DNA of 26,342 nucleotides from JBMNNU01 sp050942695 (GTDB lineage: Bacteria; Chloroflexota; UBA6077). The notes below the pieces were generated by a model. The model had not been told where the DNA came from. It saw nothing but the letters and a program-made list of their open reading frames with translations, and did not search any database. The stretch lies in the NCBI GenBank assembly GCA_050942695.1, contig JBMNNU010000005.1, positions 1 through 26,342 on the forward strand. The letters run 5' to 3'. Made by a program: the position numbers and the translations under genes. The first letter of the stretch is position 1. Every line of letters starts with the position of its first letter. Of this stretch, positions 6,755-13,283 are shown one piece after another.

Positions 6755-7225
6755 GTGCCATTTGTCCAGTCACTCTGGTTTGTTGTTCTTTCTGCCCTTT
6801 CTCTCTTCAGCTTCTTAATGCTGTTACAGCAGCTTTTCGTGCCGGATATACCGTCTCCATGGAGAAGCGTCTTCCTGTTGGGGGCGATCTGGCTGCTGGG
6901 GATCGGCCTTGCTACCGCGATCCACATCCTCTATTTGCGCTCAGAGCGCGCATTGCGCAGAGCTGCTAGAGATGAAGCGGCTGTCCAGCTTGCAGGGGCT
7001 GTTGCTCATGAGCTGAATCAGCCCCTCACTGTGGTTATAGCAGGGGCTGAGCTGATGTCGCGGCGAAATCGCTCTCCCGAGGAGCTGTTAGCCCTCTCAA
7101 AGCGCATGGCTGAAGCCTCTAATAGAATGGCAGACGTCGTCGAGAAGCTTCAAAAAGTTAAATGCTACAGATCGAAACCGTATGTCGGAGAGATCCGAAT
7201 CGTTGACCTCGACAGATGCGGATAG
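6755..7225 (+). CDS. Membrane HisKA-domain protein without a kinase ATPase domain
   Basis: A 156-residue protein from a GTG start; GGAGG at 6740-6744 lies 10 nt upstream. Two hydrophobic helices (about 5-29 and 37-60) are followed by a cytoplasmic HisKA dimerisation/phosphoacceptor helix pair. The H-box is LAGAVAHELNQPLTVV with His85. After the second helix the protein ends in KPYVGEIRIVDLD. I see no N, G1, F or G2 boxes, so the ATP-binding catalytic domain is absent. The stop at 7225 is followed by the convergent metW gene, leaving no room for a lost domain. It could be a phosphotransfer partner for one of the other kinases here, or a regulator that heterodimerises with them. 'PYVG..RI.DLD' tails occur in other HisKA-only proteins, from memory, so this may be a natural architecture and not a truncation. 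Confidence 0.8.
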   Translation: MPFVQSLWFVVLSALSLFSFLMLLQQLFVPDIPSPWRSVFLLGAIWLLGIGLATAIHILYLRSERALRRAARDEAAVQLAGAVAHELNQPLTVVIAGAELMSRRNRSPEELLALSKRMAEASNRMADVVEKLQKVKCYRSKPYVGEIRIVDLDRCG

Positions 7226-7243
7226 CCTGAATCAGCGAGCATC

Positions 7244-7876
7244 TTAGTCCCCATTTTTTTTGATCATGAACAGCGCGGTGCGAGCCAGCAGGTTGGGAAA
7301 CAGCCGGACTCGCCTTTCACCTGAAAGGTACACCGCCTTGACCACTGAGATGTTTTCGCATCGGAAGAGATCCAACAGGTCCGTGATCGTGGTCAGGTGT
7401 ATATTGGGCGTATCGTACCACTGGTAGGGCAGATCGCTCGTCATGGGCATTCGGCCTTTTAATGCGAGGTATACCCGTGCCTGCCAGAAGGCGAAATTGG
7501 GAGTTGTGACTATTCCAAGGCGGCCAACCCTCAGCATCTCTTGCAGGACTAACCTGGGTTTGTGTACTGTTTGGAGGGTTTGGCTCAGGATCACGTAGTC
7601 GAAGGACTTATCGGGGTAATCCTCTAGCCCCTCGTCCAGGTCGCCGTGGTGTACCGTTAACCCTCGAGAGATACAGTGATAGATCCCCTCCTCACAGATT
7701 TCCACACCTCTGGCAACGACCTGACGTTCCCGGATCAATAGCTCCATCAATTCCCCGTTGCCGCATCCTAAGTCGAGCACGGTGGAATGGGGTTCAACGA
7801 GGTCGCTGATTAGCTTTAAGTCCAGCCTTTCGCTTAAAGCTGGGACAGCGATACTATCTTCAGCTAGCGCTACCAT
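7244..7876 (-). CDS. metW: MetW, methionine biosynthesis methyltransferase-like protein
   Basis: A 210-residue protein with a class I SAM-methyltransferase fold. Motif I is VLDLGCGNGELMELL (about 34-48), followed by GVEICEEGI and the acidic loop HHGDLDEGLEDYPDKSFDYV, then LSQTLQTVHKP and GIVTTPNFAFWQARVYLALK, which are hallmarks of MetW. Family members accompany MetX and are needed for or stimulate homoserine O-acyltransferase activity; a methyltransferase substrate is not established. It starts 3 bp after the metX stop, so the two form one operon under the T-box. The end converges on the HisKA-only gene with an 18-bp gap. Confidence 0.93.
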   Translation of the reverse strand: MVALAEDSIAVPALSERLDLKLISDLVEPHSTVLDLGCGNGELMELLIRERQVVARGVEICEEGIYHCISRGLTVHHGDLDEGLEDYPDKSFDYVILSQTLQTVHKPRLVLQEMLRVGRLGIVTTPNFAFWQARVYLALKGRMPMTSDLPYQWYDTPNIHLTTITDLLDLFRCENISVVKAVYLSGERRVRLFPNLLARTALFMIKKNGD

Positions 7877-7879
7877 ATA

Positions 7880-9091
7880 TTACCGCCCCTTTCTTGCGGT
7901 GAATGCGAGGAATCCTTTGATCAGGTTGGTCTGAGCCTCCTCTTCCAGCAGGAAAGCATCGTGGCCGTAGCTGGAAGGTATCTCGCAGTAACTCACATCG
8001 ATACCATTTGCCTTGAGTGCCTTCACGATCTCCTTCGATTGATAAGGTGGATAGAGCCAGTCAGAGCTGAAGGCTATAACCAGAAAGCGGGCTTTTACAT
8101 TCCTAAAAGCCGCCGCCAGGCCATCATGCCCCTCCGCCAGGTCGAAGTAATCGATCGCTTTTGTAATGTATAGGTAACTGTTGGCATCAAAGCGATGTAT
8201 GAAGCTCTCTCCCTGGTGCCTGAGATAGCTTTCAACTTCGAAGTCTGTGGAGAAGTCAAAACCATATTTTTCCTTGCCGCGCAACCGTCTCCCAAATTTG
8301 TTGCGCATCGACTCATCGCTCAGGTAGGTAATGTGGCCGAGCATACGAGCGACGGCCAGGCCGGGGATGGGCGTGTTTTTGCCCCAGTAGTCGCCGCCGT
8401 GCCAGTTCTGATCGGCCATGATCGCCTGCCGGCCTACTTCGTTAAATGCGATACCCTGAGCGGATAGCCTCGCGGCGGTTGCGATGGGTATGCAGGACTC
8501 GACTATATCGGGGTATGAGACAGCCCATTGCAGCGCCTGCATCCCGCCGAGAGACCCACCAACAACCGAGAGCAGTCGCTTTACTCCCAGGTGATCTATC
8601 AGTTGCTTCTGCGCGTTGACCATATCCCGCACCGTTACCATCGGAAAGCTCAGCCCGTATGGTCGCCCGGTGGCGGGATTAATCGAGCTGGGACCGGTTG
8701 ATCCGCGGCACCCTCCTAAGATGTTAGAGCAGATGACGTAGTAGTGGTTTGTATCGATGGCCTTGCCTGGACCGATCATATTATCCCACCAGCCCAGTTT
8801 CTTACGGTTCACCGATGCCGAGTCCTTAGCACCAAAGCCGGTGTCCGCTGCGCTGATGGCGTTGTCGTCGGCGCTGATGCCTGCAGCGTGAGCATCGCCC
8901 GAAAGAGCGTGAAGAGCCAGAATTGCGTTATCCCGCTCGTCGTTGAGCTTCCCGTAAGTCTCGTAGGCCAGCGTTATCGGGCCAAGCCTCTCTCCACTAT
9001 CCAATTCCATCTCATTGGGCGGCTCAGCGAAAGTGTGATACTGGGTTTTGACGAGTCCAACAGACCCGACTTCCAAGCTCTGCACGTTCAC
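7880..9091 (-). CDS. metX: Homoserine O-acetyltransferase
   Basis: A 403-residue alpha/beta-hydrolase that acetylates homoserine from acetyl-CoA, the first committed step of methionine synthesis. The nucleophile is Ser180 in VVGGSLGGMQALQW. The oxyanion/substrate loop is GGCRGSTGPSS (about 127-136). The catalytic Asp lies in AFSSDWLYPP and the His in YGHDAFLLE. Length and motifs are full for MetX. The start is GTG 9091 with AAGGAG 11 nt upstream, a slightly long spacing. Acetyl rather than succinyl specificity is inferred from overall MetX similarity. It is preceded by a Met-type T-box leader and followed at once by metW. Confidence 0.95.
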   Translation of the reverse strand: MNVQSLEVGSVGLVKTQYHTFAEPPNEMELDSGERLGPITLAYETYGKLNDERDNAILALHALSGDAHAAGISADDNAISAADTGFGAKDSASVNRKKLGWWDNMIGPGKAIDTNHYYVICSNILGGCRGSTGPSSINPATGRPYGLSFPMVTVRDMVNAQKQLIDHLGVKRLLSVVGGSLGGMQALQWAVSYPDIVESCIPIATAARLSAQGIAFNEVGRQAIMADQNWHGGDYWGKNTPIPGLAVARMLGHITYLSDESMRNKFGRRLRGKEKYGFDFSTDFEVESYLRHQGESFIHRFDANSYLYITKAIDYFDLAEGHDGLAAAFRNVKARFLVIAFSSDWLYPPYQSKEIVKALKANGIDVSYCEIPSSYGHDAFLLEEEAQTNLIKGFLAFTARKGR

Positions 9092-9116
9092 CTTTAATAA
9101 AGCTCCTTATATTGAT

Positions 9117-9460
9117 AAAAAAACAAAGGTCCTCGCCCGCTGTCAGGGACGAAGAACCTTGCTCGTGTTACCACCCTGCTTCGCAATCGCCTCTCGACGG
9201 TTGCCTCAATGAGTACGGGATCGCTCCATTGTCGATCCGATACCCCAGCCTTTTTAACGGGGGCTGTTCGTCTCCTGAGAGACACCGGCTCAGCTTACTG
9301 CGAGAATAAACCCCGGTTCAGCCTGCAGCTCTGAGGTCATTTTCACCGGTCTTTCAGCGCCGCCTCTCACCTCGCGCGGTTCTCTGTGGCTTTCCGAGCC
9401 GGATACTCGTCCTCTTCATAGCCTTTTGGATATAGCTTGTCTACCCTGAGATAGAATAAC
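9117..9460 (-). promoter_or_regulatory. T-box leader (tRNA-Met specific) upstream of metX
   Basis: The minus strand carries the T-box signature AGGGTGGTAACACG (9177-9164). Further upstream are the Stem I landmarks GAAGAGGACGAGTA, AGAGAACC and GTGAAAATGACCTCAGAG. In that last element the specifier position reads ATG (9340-9338), a Met codon. The antiterminator bulge is UGGU, matching a tRNA with discriminator A as in tRNA-Met. An intrinsic terminator follows (arms 9146-9160 and 9125-9138, then seven U at 9117-9123). Uncharged tRNA-Met would stabilise the antiterminator and turn on metXW, so the operon senses methionine supply. The exact Stem I boundaries are approximate. Confidence 0.93.
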
Positions 9461-9471
9461 CAGGTGCGGGG

Positions 9472-9500
9472 ATTATAGGACTTCTTGCATTTGATGTAAA
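9472..9500 (-). promoter_or_regulatory. Promoter of the T-box-metX-metW operon
   Basis: Minus strand TTTACA (9495-9500), 17-bp spacer, TATAAT (9472-9477). The start near 9465 would give a leader of about 370 nt containing the whole T-box. Confidence 0.8.
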
Positions 9501-9557
9501 GTGTTAGGCCGGCATGTACAGCAAGCTAATTTTATAGAACTCCTTCTGATCTGCCGA

Positions 9558-9563
9558 TATAAT
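9558..9563 (+). promoter_or_regulatory. -10 box overlapping an upstream ATG of the RibD_C gene
   Basis: TATAAT at 9558-9563 with no strong -35. Transcripts would begin near 9570, after the ATG at 9562, so translation must start further in. This supports the GTG at 9595. Confidence 0.45.
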
Positions 9564-9594
9564 GGTGAAGATGATATTCAATAGGAGGCCAGAA

Positions 9595-10347
9595 GTGGAG
9601 AGACTCTTGCCCGACTATCAGGAGATGGAGCCGGGGGATATATACCAAGATCTGGCCTTTCCGGTGCTGCCCGAGGATCGTCCATATACAGCAATAAACA
9701 TGGTTGCCACGGTTGATGGAAAAGCAGCGTTAGACTGGAAAGCATTCACAATCGGCAGCAAAGTGGATCACCAAGCGATGCGGCGTATCCGAGCAGCAGC
9801 AGATGGGGTGATGGTTGGCGGAGAGACTCTCAGAAGGGAGAACGTCAACCCATCTGTCCCGGCCGAGATGCACTCGCGTCGCAAAGCCCTCGGCCTTGCA
9901 CCTCAACCTGTAGCTATCGTGGTGACCGCCAGCGCGGATCTCCCATTGACCGGCACCTTCTTTCGAGCTGGCGGCTTCCCACCCGTCGTCATGACAACTG
10001 AGCAGGTTCCAAAAGACAGAGTGGAGGCTCTTAAGCCCCATGCCCGCGTGTTGGTTGCCGGCCGTGAGTGCGTGGACCCTACCCTTATGATGAAAATATT
10101 GGTTGATGAGCTGGGCGTTCGCCGTTTGGTTGTGGAAGGCGGCCCAAACCTCAACGGCACGCTCCTGGCCAACGGATTGGTGGACGAGCTTTTCTGCACC
10201 GTGGCGCCGAAGATGGTCGGCGGATCTGCTTTGCGAACAATAGTCGAGGGGCCTGCTCTCCCCTTGGATCGATTGGCGAGGTTAGAGCTTGTAAGTCTCT
10301 ACCATCACGAGAACGAACTTTTTTGCCGGTATCGCATAATTCGATAA
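9595..10347 (+). CDS. RibD C-terminal-domain (DHFR-fold) reductase
   Basis: A 250-residue protein of the RibD_C family, NAD(P)H-dependent reductases with a dihydrofolate-reductase fold. Features in order are PYTAINMVATVDGKAAL, the nucleotide-loop region RRIRAAADGVMVGGETLR, QPVAIVVTASADLPL, and the signature RLVVEGGPNLNGTLL followed by VDELFCTVAPKMVGG. There is no deaminase domain. It could be the stand-alone 2,5-diamino-6-ribosylamino-pyrimidinone phosphate reductase of riboflavin synthesis or a related pteridine reductase; no rib neighbours help decide. GTG 9595 is preferred because AGGAGG (9583-9588) lies 6 nt upstream. An in-frame ATG at 9562 sits inside a TATAAT box and lacks an RBS. Confidence 0.88.
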   Translation: MERLLPDYQEMEPGDIYQDLAFPVLPEDRPYTAINMVATVDGKAALDWKAFTIGSKVDHQAMRRIRAAADGVMVGGETLRRENVNPSVPAEMHSRRKALGLAPQPVAIVVTASADLPLTGTFFRAGGFPPVVMTTEQVPKDRVEALKPHARVLVAGRECVDPTLMMKILVDELGVRRLVVEGGPNLNGTLLANGLVDELFCTVAPKMVGGSALRTIVEGPALPLDRLARLELVSLYHHENELFCRYRIIR

Positions 10348-10361
10348 GCTCACCCGGCCGG

Positions 10362-11678
10362 TTACAGTTCGTACAGAACCAGGGGTTTACCAACGGCCAG
10401 CGAAGGCTCCATCTCAGTAGCCGCAGATATCGCCCTGTTTGCAGCGGCTGTGGGATCTGATAGATCTTCGACTAGGACGGGTATAACCCCCCACCAGGTA
10501 GAAAGCCAACTGGCAATCTCTGGCCGACTGACGGCGACAACGATGGGTAAAGCTGCACGAGATGCAGAAAACCGCAGCGCAGCAGTCCCGCTGTGAGACA
10601 CGATGACTACCGGGCCGATATCTCTCGAACGTGAGGCCGCGAGTTCTTCTTCGCGGGCCTTTTCTTCAGTCAGGGCGGTTTCGGTGCGGGCGATTACCTC
10701 CGCTGCAACGCGCACTGCCTCAACCGGATAGTCACCAGCCGCGGTCTCGTCGGAGAGAACTACGGCATCATATCCGTCCCGCACCACCGTGGCGATGTCC
10801 GCCACCTCGGCTCTGAGGGGGGTTGGGTTAGACACCATACTAACCAGCAACTGTCCGCCCATCATTACGAACTTGCCGGCCTTCCGACAGAGGCCAACGG
10901 CCTCTCTCTGGATCTCCGGTACCGAGCCGAGCGGGGTCTCTATGCCCAGGTCTCCACGCGCCACACAGATCCCGTCGGCGGCGTCGACGATCTCGGGCAG
11001 GGCATCCACGCCCTCCTGGCGCTCGATTTTAGCAACGATAGGTAGGGTTGCTCCAAGGCGGGCCAGAGCAGTCCGGACATCCTGGATGTGCTGGCGAGAC
11101 CTGGCGAACGAGACATATAGGAAGTCGACCTTTGTCTCTACTGCCAGAGTGAGATCTTCCAGGTCTTTTTGAGTCAGGGAAGGCACTCTCAAAGGGACGC
11201 CGGGGAGGTTAAAGCCTTTTCTAGATGTAAGGGTTCCGCCCTTTTCCACAACGCAGAAAACCCTACCCTGCTTAACCGATTCGACCCGCAGCTTGAAGAT
11301 ACCGTCGTTGAGCAGCACAGGGTCGCCTGGGCGCACATCATCCGCCAGATGCGGGTAGTTGACCGAAATCAAACCGGGCACCGTAGGGCGGTCTTCGGTC
11401 GTTAGTTCGATTGATGCGCCCTCCTCGAGGAGGATACCGTCACCTTCGACGTCGCTGATGCGAAGTTTAGGGCCACGTAGGTCGGCTCCGATAGCCATTG
11501 GGCGGCCGCACTCGAGAGATAGCTTTCGGATCGTATCAACCAGCTCTCGGGCTTGCCTGGGCGAGCAATGCGACATGTTTATCCGGCAACCGTCCATGCC
11601 GGCCTCTGCCATCTTACGCAATACATCAGGAGATGAGCAGGCGGGGCCCAAAGTAGCCTGGATTTTGGCAAGTCTCAT
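10362..11678 (-). CDS. pyk: Pyruvate kinase
   Basis: A 438-residue glycolytic enzyme converting PEP and ADP to pyruvate and ATP. It opens LAKIQATLGPACSS (family: TKIVATIGPAS), then GCRINMSHC with the substrate-binding Arg and Asn. The active-site signature is PIVAKIERQEGVDAL with the catalytic Lys, followed by CVARGDLGIE (metal-binding region) and VLSDETAAGDYPVEAV. The B domain lies at roughly 70-165. The C-terminal domain (VVIVSHSGTAALRFSASR) is present, and the enzyme is slightly short for the family. ATG 11678 is chosen because GGGGAG lies 7-12 nt upstream; an in-frame TTG six codons earlier has no RBS. It sits just after a 15-bp hairpin that separates it from the preceding hypothetical gene. 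Confidence 0.95.
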   Translation of the reverse strand: MRLAKIQATLGPACSSPDVLRKMAEAGMDGCRINMSHCSPRQARELVDTIRKLSLECGRPMAIGADLRGPKLRISDVEGDGILLEEGASIELTTEDRPTVPGLISVNYPHLADDVRPGDPVLLNDGIFKLRVESVKQGRVFCVVEKGGTLTSRKGFNLPGVPLRVPSLTQKDLEDLTLAVETKVDFLYVSFARSRQHIQDVRTALARLGATLPIVAKIERQEGVDALPEIVDAADGICVARGDLGIETPLGSVPEIQREAVGLCRKAGKFVMMGGQLLVSMVSNPTPLRAEVADIATVVRDGYDAVVLSDETAAGDYPVEAVRVAAEVIARTETALTEEKAREEELAASRSRDIGPVVIVSHSGTAALRFSASRAALPIVVAVSRPEIASWLSTWWGVIPVLVEDLSDPTAAANRAISAATEMEPSLAVGKPLVLYEL

Positions 11679-11694
11679 AAGATCTCCCCAACGC

Positions 11695-11743
11695 AAGAGG
11701 AAGCAAGGGACGTCTACCGAACTCTGTACCCCTGCTTCCTCTT
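11695..11743 (-). terminator. 15-bp hairpin between a hypothetical gene and pyk
   Basis: Arms 11695-11709 and 11729-11743 (AAGAGGAAGCAAGGG against CCCCTGCTTCCTCTT) pair with one mismatch around a 19-nt loop. The stem overlaps the stop codon of the upstream gene and ends just before the pyk RBS. There is no U-run, so it could be a weak terminator, an mRNA stabiliser or an attenuator for pyk. Confidence 0.45.
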
Positions 11744-12494
11744 ACAAAAGTTTTTGTATTTCTTCTTCGATGCGTTTTACGCCTTCGTAGTCCTCATCTG
11801 CCAGCCGGTAAGCCCTGTCCAGGTAAAGCTGGGTGAGTCTGTCGCCCTGCTCCCCCGGCCGTTGAGCGGCTTTGGAAACCTCTTTGGCTTTATATTTCTC
11901 CGGGAGGTATTTAGCGAGCCGATCGATCTCGGAAACGGTATCGTTTGCCAGCCTGGTATCGTGCCCGCCGATGGCGTAACGGAGTTGGCCACTAAGCTTG
12001 GCCAATTCCGCAAGCCTGTCTCTCTCGCTCATTAACCCATATAGGACCTCACTGACGTCGACGGACCCGACTTCCTCCTCTGGCGCAGCTTCGATCTCCT
12101 GAGCTGGGACTGAAGCTATGTAAGATGAGAAGCTTTGGAAATACTGGTTGGCGGCCTCGGCAGCGGCGTGTAGCAGCCGTTCAGGAGATGATGTGTCGAT
12201 GGAGCCACCGAAGATCAGGTCGTCGTCCCGGGCTTGAGCCATCTGCTTTAAAAAGCCCTCACTCTGCACCTTCTCAGGAATCGGAGGATAAGGAAACACG
12301 TTGATCCCGCCGGCACCGAGCTGCTGGAATTGCCCCGCGAACATAGGCGGTATGTATTTGCTGATTTCCACCGAGATTGGGGGAACGATCAGATAGGTAG
12401 CGAAGAGAGATGATGGATCCGACCAGCTTTTAAAGTACAGGAGAGCGTGGCCTTTAGGCCGTTGGGCATCACCTCTCTCATAAGTCAACAACAT
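11742..12494 (-). CDS. Conserved hypothetical protein
   Basis: A 250-residue protein starting LLTYERGDAQRPKGHALLYF. No recognised domain. The first 85 residues look like a compact folded region (SLFATYLIVPPISVEISKYI), followed by a Gln/Gly/Pro stretch. The second half is acidic then helical (EAAPEEEVGSVDVSEVLYGL, ending YEGVKRIEEEIQKLL), probably coiled coil. No signal peptide or membrane helix. An in-frame ATG at 12530 lies in a TATAAT box (12529-12534), while GGGAGG at 12504-12509 sits 9 nt before the ATG at 12494, so the shorter start is preferred. It follows another hypothetical on the same strand, 102 bp away, and precedes pyk. Function unknown. Confidence 0.75.
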   Translation of the reverse strand: MLLTYERGDAQRPKGHALLYFKSWSDPSSLFATYLIVPPISVEISKYIPPMFAGQFQQLGAGGINVFPYPPIPEKVQSEGFLKQMAQARDDDLIFGGSIDTSSPERLLHAAAEAANQYFQSFSSYIASVPAQEIEAAPEEEVGSVDVSEVLYGLMSERDRLAELAKLSGQLRYAIGGHDTRLANDTVSEIDRLAKYLPEKYKAKEVSKAAQRPGEQGDRLTQLYLDRAYRLADEDYEGVKRIEEEIQKLL

Positions 12495-12528
12495 CCGGCC
12501 TAGCCTCCCAGCACCATTGTCAGTATTC

Positions 12529-12534
12529 ATTATA
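12529..12534 (-). promoter_or_regulatory. -10 box ahead of the hypothetical gene
   Basis: Minus strand TATAAT overlapping an in-frame ATG at 12530. No good -35 was found 16-18 bp upstream. If real, the transcript starts near 12522, consistent with translation from 12494. Confidence 0.35.
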
Positions 12535-12596
12535 CGCTATTGGAGGCTTTGTTGGGCTGTATCAGATAGAAATGTGGCGTCTTTGCCGCTAGCTGG

Positions 12597-13058
12597 TCAC
12601 GCTGCGCGGCGTGCTTTGCGCCTCTCTCTGATCTGCTCGATCTCAGGCTGAACCTTATTGACCAGTAGCGCCTCCGTTGGCTTCACATATATGTATGGTA
12701 GTTCATCTTTGCTCAAAGCGCCGTGGTGGAACAGATCTTCGATAACTTCTCTAGCTTTGTCCTCGTCCAGTACCTCTACCTGGCACTCTTCCAATCGGCC
12801 ATGTTGTTCCAGGATTTCAACAGCTCGATCCTCGTTCAACTGCGGTGGGTGGTGCCGGATCTGCCGAACGGCCTCGTAGCCATCTACCTGTACACGTTCC
12901 AGCTTCTTGGCTGAGAGGGTTCGGAGAATCTTATCGCGCAGCAACCGAACCTGCTCTGTCATTTCCTTAGACTGAGTCAATAGGTCGTAGTAGAGCTGCA
13001 CTGCTTCATCAAACTCTAGAACCGGGGATCTGCTAACGTCTATGTTGGCCACCTTCAC
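12597..13058 (-). CDS. Hypothetical helical protein
   Basis: A 153-residue acidic-basic protein without membrane segments. An N-terminal heptad-like stretch (VQLYYDLLTQSKEMTEQVRL) suggests a coiled coil. It is followed by KLERVQVDGYEAVRQIRHHP and a C-terminal KVQPEIEQIRERRKARRAA tail. The layout (helical segment, then a short strand that says which residues to match) vaguely recalls phage Gp157-type proteins, but I cannot claim homology. The start may be GTG 13058 or, with better spacing from AAGGAAA, GTG 13052. It stands upstream of the 250-residue hypothetical on the same strand; a shared operon is possible. Confidence 0.65.
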   Translation of the reverse strand: MKVANIDVSRSPVLEFDEAVQLYYDLLTQSKEMTEQVRLLRDKILRTLSAKKLERVQVDGYEAVRQIRHHPPQLNEDRAVEILEQHGRLEECQVEVLDEDKAREVIEDLFHHGALSKDELPYIYVKPTEALLVNKVQPEIEQIRERRKARRAA

Positions 13059-13283
13059 TTTCCTTATCTGCTATCCTTGGCGAATTCAACTGTAATCTCA
13101 TGGCTTTGTTGTTGACTGGTCGCTTCTAGCCAGAATGGCGGGCTTTTTCTTATGGATGCAGACGATGTGCCACCTGAATATCTTTTGTACGATATCTGGT
13201 CTGTGGTATGCTGTTGATCCACTCTAAAGCGTTGGCTATTTCGTCCAGTAGCGTCAGGTGACGATCTTCCGATAGGACGACCG

